Shown here piece by piece: positions 25,597-32,315 of a stretch of DNA of 32,315 bases. The notes below the pieces were generated by a model, which worked only from the letters and a program-made list of their open reading frames with translations, was not told the DNA's origin and searched no databases. The translations under genes were made by a program, and so were the position numbers. The DNA comes from a virus, in IMG/VR virus record IMGVR_UViG_3300011116_000575, positions 1 to 32,315 of that record; one strand, given 5' to 3'. Within the stretch, counting starts at the first letter, position 1; each line of letters begins with the position of its first letter.

Positions 25597-28137
25597 CTAT
25601 ACCTCTACATAAGTAATTGAACCACCTATTGCACTTGCTGCAGATAAGTTAGCTACTAGGGCTGTATTGGCACTAGTTTCAAACCAACCTACTGGGTTGT
25701 AAGGAAGTACTATACCACCATTAGCACCAAAATTGGCTTTATTAGTTGAACCTGCCCATAAAGCAGTACCACCTGCACCATTGGTTATATAGATGTTATT
25801 GGCTGCAGCTGAAATAAAGTTTATAGCAAGTATTCTAAGTTTTTTAGTGGCATTAGCTGCAATCAAAGTGTTGTTTCCTGAAGAAGCAGCAGAAATGGCT
25901 GCAAACTTAGGTGTAAGAGCAGTTGTGCCATCATACATTGTAGATGTTTCATTAGAACTAGATACTTTACCTACTAGATTAGTGCCTGCATTTAATCCTA
26001 CTACACCTGTGCCATCTGTTGGCAAAGCAACCCTAATAGAGCCAGAAGCTGTACCATTTCCTGTTGCTACTGCTGAACCATTTACTTTAGTTATATCTGC
26101 TGCCACAAGGTCAGTAGTTCCATGAGTGGTTTGGTCAGTTTTAACAGTAGCATTTAAGCTAGAAGCTGTAGCTTGAGTTACTGCTATAGTTGTAGGATTG
26201 CCAGATTTAATGTTTATATCTAGTGCATTAGAAGTAGCACCAATTACATTGCCAGAACCATCTACAACTTGAGTTTTTTGTGAGCCATCAGATTGTTTAG
26301 TGGAAGTGGCTGCAAGTGTTGGCAAAGGTAATGATGCAGCACTTATAGCTACAGCAGACTGATTAGAAGCAATAGTTACAGGAATACTATTTGCCATAGT
26401 ATTTTGTCCAACTATGCCTGTAATATCACCTATGGCTGTAGTGAGTGAGCCTGAGGGGGTTACTTTTACATTATTGTAAGTTCCGCCACCTGCAGTTGAA
26501 TAACCTGTTATAACAGCTCTATTAAGTGTAGCAAGGGTATTGTCAGTAATAGTATCTGTAACCTTTTGGAAGTTAGATGTTGTACCAGCAGCCCAACAAG
26601 CAGTTTTCATAGTTAGTACTGTTGCACCTGCAGTGCTTTTTTGTACATCTAATGTTATTGGAAGATTAGGATTAGCTACAGTAGGGACTGATGCTGAATT
26701 AGGGTATTTAATAATATGAAATGTTACCCATTGCCCATCTGGTGAATATATTTCAAAATAAATTGAAGCTGCACCTAGCCACCCATATCTTATTCTGAAT
26801 AAATTATCTTTAGTAAAATCTGCTGTTTCTGGTGTTCCATTTCTAGTGAATTCTGACCCCACTTGTCCAGTTAGAGTATCTTCACTAAAACTGGCTTGAG
26901 CAGTAGTTGTATCTACAGCTCCAGTCCTTTTGGTAACACCAAAGCTTGTTCCCTCATACCCTATAAAAAATCCATTATTAGTATCATATATACCTATTCT
27001 TTGATAAGAATTTGCTAATCCTGCACTAAAGATTGCTGTAAATGCTGCATAACTTTCAGCATGAGGTCTATATTTTACTGATGTATTAGTAACAGCTTTT
27101 ACACCACCACTTGTATTTGCTCCAGTAGTAAAAGTTGCCTGACCCCCTGAAGTACTGGCATCACCTGTACTAGTTTTAGTAACAGTTAAGTCAGATATGG
27201 CATCAGGGTCAGTTGTACTGAAATCTATTTCTACCTGGTTATATCTTGAACCACCAATAGCACTACCAAACAAGTCTATTGCAGGGCTGTCTATATTTAA
27301 TGATACAGAAGCATTTACATCTAATTTGCCACCAGTTACAGTTGCTACTTCACCACCAGCATCAACAATCTGTGTTTTCTGTGAGCCATTGGTTTGATTT
27401 GTATCAGTTGCAAGACCTGTTGTGCTAACAGTAGCATTTACATCTAATTTACCATTGGTTACTGTAGCTTGCTCACCACCAGCATCTTTAATAATTACTT
27501 CACCAGCAACTCCACCGCCACCAGAGCCACCACCACCTCTAGCACCTGACCAGCTAGTATCATCAAATACTAACCTATTACCAGACATATATACTCTTCT
27601 GAAAGGTACAAAGTCTTCTGGGTTTTGTCCTGGTGGGTTTGTTTCAAGATTACCTAACTGTTCAGCAATATTAGCTAAGTTTTTATTTACTTGTTTTAGG
27701 CTTTCTTCTGATGCAAGCCATTTAGGAAGCTGTTTAATTTCTGCAACATTAGTTATATCTAGTTTTTTAGGTAGTTTAATTTCTTTTAGGTTTTCAATAG
27801 CTGATTTAGTAACTTCTTCTAGTTTGTTTATATGCTTTACCCTTAAACCTTTTTCCAACAAGGATTGCTGCAAAGTAACTAAACTATTATTAACCTCAAT
27901 CAAGCTTTCATTGTTAATGCTTTCTTTTTCCAAAGCTTTATCAACAACTGTGTATAACTTTTCAATTTCTGTGTATAACTTAGTAAGATTTTCAGTAACT
28001 TTCTTATCATACTTATCAAAACCTTTTATTTCAGGTATTGGCATAGTTAAAATCATTTCAGGTTCAGCATCTTTCAAAGCTTTCTTTTGCTTTTCAAGTT
28101 CAATTTTTTTCTTGATTTCTTCTTTGTTGTATTTCAT
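25597..28137 (-). CDS. Large virion protein 1 (846 aa), coiled-coil stalk and beta repeats
   Basis: Residues 1-165 are helical with coiled-coil character (VTENLTKLYTEIEKLYTVVD, SLIEVNNSLVTLQQSLLEKG). The segment 198-212 is a natural glycine hinge (GARGGGGSGGGGVAG). Then come repeats: DAGGEQATVTNGKLDVNATV (218-237), DAGGEVATVTGGKLDVNASV and a degenerate DGSGNVIGATSNALDINIKS. A jelly-roll-like middle follows. The C-terminal domain (NTLIAANATKKLRILAINFI, ANGGIVLPYNPVGWFETSAN, SAIGGSITYVEV) resembles a domain found at the ends of many phage virion proteins next to portal genes. This looks like a trimeric fibre with N-terminal stalk. Location beside the portal suggests head decoration or head fibre. 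Confidence 0.6.
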   Translation of the reverse strand: MKYNKEEIKKKIELEKQKKALKDAEPEMILTMPIPEIKGFDKYDKKVTENLTKLYTEIEKLYTVVDKALEKESINNESLIEVNNSLVTLQQSLLEKGLRVKHINKLEEVTKSAIENLKEIKLPKKLDITNVAEIKQLPKWLASEESLKQVNKNLANIAEQLGNLETNPPGQNPEDFVPFRRVYMSGNRLVFDDTSWSGARGGGGSGGGGVAGEVIIKDAGGEQATVTNGKLDVNATVSTTGLATDTNQTNGSQKTQIVDAGGEVATVTGGKLDVNASVSLNIDSPAIDLFGSAIGGSRYNQVEIDFSTTDPDAISDLTVTKTSTGDASTSGGQATFTTGANTSGGVKAVTNTSVKYRPHAESYAAFTAIFSAGLANSYQRIGIYDTNNGFFIGYEGTSFGVTKRTGAVDTTTAQASFSEDTLTGQVGSEFTRNGTPETADFTKDNLFRIRYGWLGAASIYFEIYSPDGQWVTFHIIKYPNSASVPTVANPNLPITLDVQKSTAGATVLTMKTACWAAGTTSNFQKVTDTITDNTLATLNRAVITGYSTAGGGTYNNVKVTPSGSLTTAIGDITGIVGQNTMANSIPVTIASNQSAVAISAASLPLPTLAATSTKQSDGSQKTQVVDGSGNVIGATSNALDINIKSGNPTTIAVTQATASSLNATVKTDQTTHGTTDLVAADITKVNGSAVATGNGTASGSIRVALPTDGTGVVGLNAGTNLVGKVSSSNETSTMYDGTTALTPKFAAISAASSGNNTLIAANATKKLRILAINFISAAANNIYITNGAGGTALWAGSTNKANFGANGGIVLPYNPVGWFETSANTALVANLSAASAIGGSITYVEV

Positions 28138-30482
28138 TCTTTTACCTCTAGTAATTCTTCTAAGTTTTTGGTATATTCCCTAAGCTCTTTAAGTTCTTGT
28201 TTATTCTTGTCTATACTTAGAGTTCTAATATCTTTTAATACAGGAATTATAGTACATCTGCAATTTACATGCAGTGGTGGAGCATCTACCTTTGCATAAT
28301 CTAGGGTTATAGGTGTTTCAGCATCACCTAAGTAACTTTCACCCTTTTTGAAAAATACTTTATCAACTCCTACAATCCTGCCATTCAAAGGACCGCAATA
28401 GGCACAAGTCCTGCTATCTTCAGCTGTAAGCCATTGTTTAGCTTCTACAACCCCTGAAGCATTGAAAGCATCTATTGCTCCATAGTTACTAGCCCTTAAT
28501 ACTTCACTTCTAGTTACCCTATTAGCTTGGGTTTTAGTCCAAGTATCAAATACTTGAGTTATAGCAGAACTTATTTGTGGTACAGATTGTCCGCTTTCAA
28601 TACCAGATTGCAATATGCTATTTAGTTTCTCAACATCTGTATTTACCATGCTTTCTGTAAATAGTGCAGTGCTTTTTTGTATGTTCTCTAACAGTTTCTC
28701 ACTAGGTATATAGCCTTTTTGTGTGCCAAGTAGATTGAATGCTTCCAAAGCAGATAGTTTAGCAATTTCTTCTTGCAAAGGTGTGAATAAATCTATGCCA
28801 GCCTGTATTTCAGCTTCAGGATTAAATAAAGTAAATTCTTTTTTCTTATATTTCTTATTTATAGCAGTAGGCAGATTAGATATTGCTTTGCTTTCTAAAT
28901 CAGATATAAATTGTTGTATTTTATTTTCAAAGATTTGTTCATAAGCATTAACAAGTTTGTCTTGTTTTTCAAAGTAAGCCCACACCTGGTCATTAGTAAA
29001 GTCTTTGCTTTCCCTAAGTTCTTCTACTACAGGTTTAGGTTTATTCTTTTTAGCAACAATCTTTTCTGCTACATCATGAGCTTTGGAATAAACATTCTTG
29101 TATGCTGAATAGTTTTCAAATATCTTATTCTTTCTAAAGTGCTTTTTATAATTTACTAGTTGAATATTTTTAGGCATAGATTTTACATCTTCCCTATCAT
29201 CTTCAATTTCAGGTGGTTCAGGCAATTCAGTTGCTTGAATACCGCCTACTAATTGGTCCCCATTATCTAGTGGGTCATAATCAGCTTCTTCCCTAGCTTC
29301 ATTTAATGTAATAATGCCAGCTTCATATAAATCTTTAGCCATTTTAACTTCTTCAGTACTATCTTCTGGTACTGGGTCTTCAAAAGTAAGGATTAGGTTA
29401 TCACCATATCTAGGAACTAGAAATTCATTAAGAGTATCAACAATCCTTTTCATCTTGGGCTTAATTACATTCTGTTTCCAAGAAAGTAAGGTTGCTTCAG
29501 CATTAGCCCTATTTACATCTTCAGTTATACCAAGTGAAGTCTTGGTGTTTTTGAACATAGCCATGATTTTATCTCTCATAGCAAGTTCTAGTTCTAAGAA
29601 TTGCATTTCTTTTGTAGATTGGCTAAGTGTAACTGGTTTTAAGCCATTCCCAAGTATCATAGATTTGAAAGCATTTTTAACACCACCATAAGTCCTTTTC
29701 AAATCAACTTGAAGCCTATGAATATCATCTTTGGTAATTCTTTGGTCAGATGTTAGCACAACAGATGGCACAGCACCATTTTTGAAAAACATCTTAATCA
29801 TTTCTTGAGCAAGATTATCTGTGTCTATATCTATTGCTGATGCTTCAACTACTGATTTACCTCTGTAAGGATTAACTGGGTTAGGAGTTTTAATATGTAT
29901 GATTTCTTCAGGAGCATATCTAACTTCAACAGTTTTTCCATCTACAGTATCTTTGTATATATATTCAGTAACCATATAGTTATCATTAGCATCACCTATC
30001 ACTAATTCAACTTTATCAGGCTGTAGCAGGTACATATTGGTGATATTAGAGCCAACACCCTCTATGGCTATAAAACAATCACCAGTAAGCTCTAAAAAGG
30101 TTTCAACAAGATAAATAGCTTGGCTACTTGGGGTAAAACTATTCCACTGGTCTAATAAGTCTAATATTGGGTGGTTTTCTACCTCAACAAATACCATCTG
30201 CCCATTCTGCATTTGAGCTTGGTACAGTTCAAATTCCATTTTGCTAATTTCTTCTGCAAGTGCAGTAACATTAGCAAATACCCAGCCATTAAAGCTGCTT
30301 AATAATCTTTCAGATATAGTTTTATAATTGCTTAGGTTTTTATTAGATAAATCAAGAAATGCTGCACCCATTTCTGATTGCACTATTTTTTCTACCACTT
30401 TCTCACTCTGTGGTTGTGCATCACTCCCAGTCATTATCTGACCAATAATAGGTAACTTTGCCCTCATTGTCTTTTTCAACAT
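28134..30482 (-). CDS. Portal protein fused to MuF-like head morphogenesis domain
   Basis: Residues 1-430 are an HK97-family portal: AFLDLSNKNLSNYKTISERL, HPILDLLDQWNSFTPSSQAI, LVETFLELTGDCFIAIEGVG, VVEASAIDIDTDNLAQEMIK, MFFKNGAVPSVVLTSDQRI, and RANAEATLLSWKQNVIKPKM, followed by the usual hinge VPRYGDNLILTFED. Residues ~560-760 are a MuF (SPP1 gp7-like) domain: TQANRVTRSEVLRASNYGAI, WLTAEDSRTCAYCGPLNGRI and PPLHVNCRCTIIPVL. The protein is a 782-residue natural fusion of two usually separate proteins. The start overlaps terL by 62 nt. AAAGGA lies almost against the first ATG, so a later start at residue 6 or 17 is possible. Confidence 0.9.
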   Translation of the reverse strand: MLKKTMRAKLPIIGQIMTGSDAQPQSEKVVEKIVQSEMGAAFLDLSNKNLSNYKTISERLLSSFNGWVFANVTALAEEISKMEFELYQAQMQNGQMVFVEVENHPILDLLDQWNSFTPSSQAIYLVETFLELTGDCFIAIEGVGSNITNMYLLQPDKVELVIGDANDNYMVTEYIYKDTVDGKTVEVRYAPEEIIHIKTPNPVNPYRGKSVVEASAIDIDTDNLAQEMIKMFFKNGAVPSVVLTSDQRITKDDIHRLQVDLKRTYGGVKNAFKSMILGNGLKPVTLSQSTKEMQFLELELAMRDKIMAMFKNTKTSLGITEDVNRANAEATLLSWKQNVIKPKMKRIVDTLNEFLVPRYGDNLILTFEDPVPEDSTEEVKMAKDLYEAGIITLNEAREEADYDPLDNGDQLVGGIQATELPEPPEIEDDREDVKSMPKNIQLVNYKKHFRKNKIFENYSAYKNVYSKAHDVAEKIVAKKNKPKPVVEELRESKDFTNDQVWAYFEKQDKLVNAYEQIFENKIQQFISDLESKAISNLPTAINKKYKKKEFTLFNPEAEIQAGIDLFTPLQEEIAKLSALEAFNLLGTQKGYIPSEKLLENIQKSTALFTESMVNTDVEKLNSILQSGIESGQSVPQISSAITQVFDTWTKTQANRVTRSEVLRASNYGAIDAFNASGVVEAKQWLTAEDSRTCAYCGPLNGRIVGVDKVFFKKGESYLGDAETPITLDYAKVDAPPLHVNCRCTIIPVLKDIRTLSIDKNKQELKELREYTKNLEELLEVKE

Positions 30483-31956
30483 TCCTTTCTTTTTTATCTT
30501 CTTCTATTACAGCATAATTTATGTAATTTTCATTCCATTTAGAGTAAGCATACTCTGCCAAAGCCCAGCTGTCAGGGTAATCATCATGAGCATTTGGGTC
30601 ATTTGGGTGGGCTACTGATAATAGCTGTCCTTTGTATTCCTGTTGTAAATCTAAAAGTTGCATTCTAAACTTCTCTGCTTCTTTTGTATCTAGTATTGGA
30701 AGTGTAGTCAATAACTCCTTAATTGTTACTTTCAAGTTTTTATATATCATATCTTTACTGACCGCACTGAACTTCAATCTATATAATCCACTATTTTCAT
30801 CTACCCATCTGCTTTCTTTCTCAAACATATCTGGCATAAAATCACCTTGCCCAGTGCTATCAAGTGCTAAGGCTAAAACATTATAATTACTTAAAAACTG
30901 GTTAATAATATCAAATTGGTCTTTATAGTTATCACCCCTTAGTTCAAGCCAGTTGATAAGTTCCTTTTTCTTTTTATCTTTATTAAATCTTACAATAGTA
31001 ACTACTGTACTATCAGGGTTTTTAGCAGTATCTATACCAGCAAAACAATCATGGGTTTTTTCTTGATATGTTCTTCTTTTTCTTTCTGCATCTATCAAAG
31101 CTTCTAATTCTTCTGCAGTAGTAAATTGCCCAGAACCAATTAGCCATTCTAAATAATATGGTCTTTTTATCTCATCACTATCTCTGCCATATTTTATAAT
31201 CTCTTCCCTTATAGATTGTTCATAGATTAAATGTATTGGCTTTTTAGTTATTTCATACACTTTAAGCTTTTGCTCTGCAATCTTATCAAAATCCAACACT
31301 AAAGCTTCACCAGATTGTATCAGCCTATAAAAATAACAAATCTGAGTACCAGCAGTGCCAATAAATACTCTTGGAGCATTAGTGAATTTACCCATAGGAA
31401 ATATCTGTTCTTTTATAATCTTATCTTCTAAATCTTGGCTTTCTTCAAATACAATTAAATCTAATGTTTTACTTTCTGGCTTAGAAGTTTTAGTTACAGG
31501 GAATATATAGCAACTAGAACCATTGGGCAGCACTATTGTTTTGGCATTACTTTCTTCTTTAGCATTTCTTTGGCTTTCATCATCTATTGTAGTTAAATCA
31601 GTAGATTTCATTAAAGCCAGTTTTAATCTATCAAAATCTGTCTTGGCTTGTTCTTGTTGTGGTGCAAATATGCCAATAGCAATCTTTCTTTTGAAAGCAC
31701 TTGTAAAATATATAAGTATAAATTCTATTACATGAACTATTGTTGTAGTCTTGCCAGCTTGCCTACTAAATTCAATAGGCACTTCAATTTGTTTTAGCTT
31801 CTTAATATCTTCTGGAGTTGCATCTATTGTAAGTTGTAAGTTAGTTATTAAAGCTTCAAATATTTTCTTAGCAACATTTAGCTGATAGTCATAAAAGACT
31901 ATATCATGCTTAGCTTTCAGATGAGCCTGAAATAGGTTCATCACCTTTTCTATCAT
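30421..31956 (-). CDS. terL: Terminase large subunit
   Basis: A packaging ATPase-nuclease of about 511 residues. The Walker A-like loop is FSRQAGKTT (about 63-71), the Walker B is LDLIVFEES (about 165-173) with the catalytic Glu. IGTAGTQICYFYRLI contains a motif III-like strand. The nuclease domain has CFAGIDTAKNPDSTVVTIV (Asp about 309), LALALDSTGQGD, and DDYPDSWALAEYA near the end, giving the acidic triad of the RNase H-like fold. ATG 31956 is preferred: AGGGAG lies five bases upstream, while the GTG six bases earlier is too close to that SD. It overlaps the small subunit gene by 47 nt and the portal start by 62 nt. Confidence 0.95.
   Translation of the reverse strand: MIEKVMNLFQAHLKAKHDIVFYDYQLNVAKKIFEALITNLQLTIDATPEDIKKLKQIEVPIEFSRQAGKTTTIVHVIEFILIYFTSAFKRKIAIGIFAPQQEQAKTDFDRLKLALMKSTDLTTIDDESQRNAKEESNAKTIVLPNGSSCYIFPVTKTSKPESKTLDLIVFEESQDLEDKIIKEQIFPMGKFTNAPRVFIGTAGTQICYFYRLIQSGEALVLDFDKIAEQKLKVYEITKKPIHLIYEQSIREEIIKYGRDSDEIKRPYYLEWLIGSGQFTTAEELEALIDAERKRRTYQEKTHDCFAGIDTAKNPDSTVVTIVRFNKDKKKKELINWLELRGDNYKDQFDIINQFLSNYNVLALALDSTGQGDFMPDMFEKESRWVDENSGLYRLKFSAVSKDMIYKNLKVTIKELLTTLPILDTKEAEKFRMQLLDLQQEYKGQLLSVAHPNDPNAHDDYPDSWALAEYAYSKWNENYINYAVIEEDKKERNVEKDNEGKVTYYWSDNDWE
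30683..30716 (-). promoter_or_regulatory. Possible late-promoter-like element inside terL
   Basis: AGTTATTGACTA (30716-30705), twelve of the thirteen bases of the late element, occurs within the terL reading frame. TACAAA lies 17 nt after TTGACT. It would serve the portal gene. Because it is coding sequence and the -10 is poor, it may be fortuitous. Confidence 0.3.
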
Positions 31957-32287
31957 CACCACTCCCTATTGGCTCTATGCCAAACTCTTTTAATAAAGTA
32001 TCTACTGGATTTACTTTTACATCTAATTCTTTCTTATCTCCAAAGGTTTCCCTATCTAATCTTTCTAATAAGAATTCTGGTCTAGCCCTTTTACTTTTAT
32101 CACTAAAAAATTTAGCTTTTGCCATCTCATAGCGGTCTAAAAAATCTGCATCTGTTTTAAGCCAATTATCTAAAGTATTCATAGTTATTCCAGCATTAGC
32201 ACAAGCATATTTTTTAACAGGCAATATTTTCATATAATCTATTACTGCTTGTTTTTTTAATTCTCTTCTTTGTTGTGCATCAGTCAT
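31910..32287 (-). CDS. terS: Terminase small subunit
   Basis: A 125-residue protein with an N-terminal helix-turn-helix-like DNA-binding region (MKILPVKKYACANAGITMNT, LDNWLKTDADFLDRYEMAKA), a basic middle (SKRARPEFLLERLDRETFGD) and an acidic, Ser/Gly-rich C-terminus that could contact TerL. The 'A....GIT..TL..W...D..F...Y..A' pattern is typical of small terminases that recognise the packaging site. It is the first gene of the visible late operon; AAAGGT precedes the ATG. Only 28 nt upstream of it remain in the window, so the operon promoter and the pac/cos region are probably beyond the right edge. Confidence 0.8.
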   Translation of the reverse strand: MTDAQQRRELKKQAVIDYMKILPVKKYACANAGITMNTLDNWLKTDADFLDRYEMAKAKFFSDKSKRARPEFLLERLDRETFGDKKELDVKVNPVDTLLKEFGIEPIGSGDDRKGDEPISGSSES

Positions 32288-32315
32288 ATATTTCTACCTT
32301 TATTTTAACTGTTTT

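Noticed and set aside
1-32315. Alternative genetic code (UGA as Gly or Trp)
   Set aside because: TGA is used as a stop at gene ends followed by overlapping starts (for example 375-377, 3869-3871, 4185-4187), and no gene is interrupted by in-frame TGA.

Overview
The window is about 32 kb of a tailed-phage genome (or a prophage-like region) with low GC, roughly one third by eye. It carries a nearly complete HK97-type head and siphovirus-type tail module. TGA is used as a genuine stop (for example at 375-377 and 3869-3871), so the code looks standard. The secreted transglycosylase at 7417-7800 and the tail-fibre N-terminal module (AY.SWSVV..EQP...KWN.LG.ND) resemble proteins I associate with Patescibacteria/CPR genomes such as Saccharibacteria. 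I therefore suspect a phage of a Patescibacterium, but this is inference with modest confidence. No integrase, repressor, tRNA, CRISPR array or IS element was seen.

Layout. (1) 1-6238, leftward: an early or accessory operon of small tightly packed genes. It runs from zinc-ribbon and hypothetical proteins through a putative single-strand annealing protein, a KGG-type protein, two tiny membrane proteins and two PD-(D/E)XK nucleases, to a four-gene sugar cassette (NDP-sugar dehydrogenase, polysaccharide deacetylase, glycosyltransferase, and a methyltransferase cut by the window edge). Most of these small genes share an extended ribosome-binding motif, AATTAAACAAGGAGA. (2) 6239-6806: a divergent control region with a TTGACA-type leftward promoter, two rightward terminators, one leftward terminator, palindromes and direct repeats. 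It also holds an orphan complement of the extended RBS in the loop of a perfect 8-bp stem, which could be an antisense small RNA. (3) 6807-7800, rightward island: a small protein of unknown function, a two-TM protein with its own TATAAT promoter, and a secreted lysozyme-like transglycosylase. (4) 7817-8250, leftward: a short coiled-coil protein preceded by a roughly 117-nt structured RNA. That RNA has a perfect consensus promoter (TTGACA-17-TATAAT) and its own terminator. (5) 8333-32287, leftward: the late operon. In transcription order it encodes TerS, TerL, a portal-MuF fusion, two very large fibre-like virion proteins, prohead protease, major capsid protein, head-tail connectors, tail terminator, major tail protein, tail chaperones with a probable -1 frameshift, tape measure, distal tail and baseplate proteins, three STDK paralogues, three fibre paralogues, a TM accessory protein, a CHAP endolysin and a holin.

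Three internal stop codons in the late operon (before the protease/capsid genes, before the major tail protein, and before 12144) are each followed by the same 13-mer, TAGTTATTGACTA. In the first two it is followed by GATTAT at exactly 17 nt, which looks like a family of internal late promoters. CpG is extremely scarce over most of the window (one in the first ~3 kb by eye) but noticeably commoner in the capsid gene (about ten). The best candidates for something undescribed are the orphan 117-nt RNA and the possible anti-RBS RNA of the control region.
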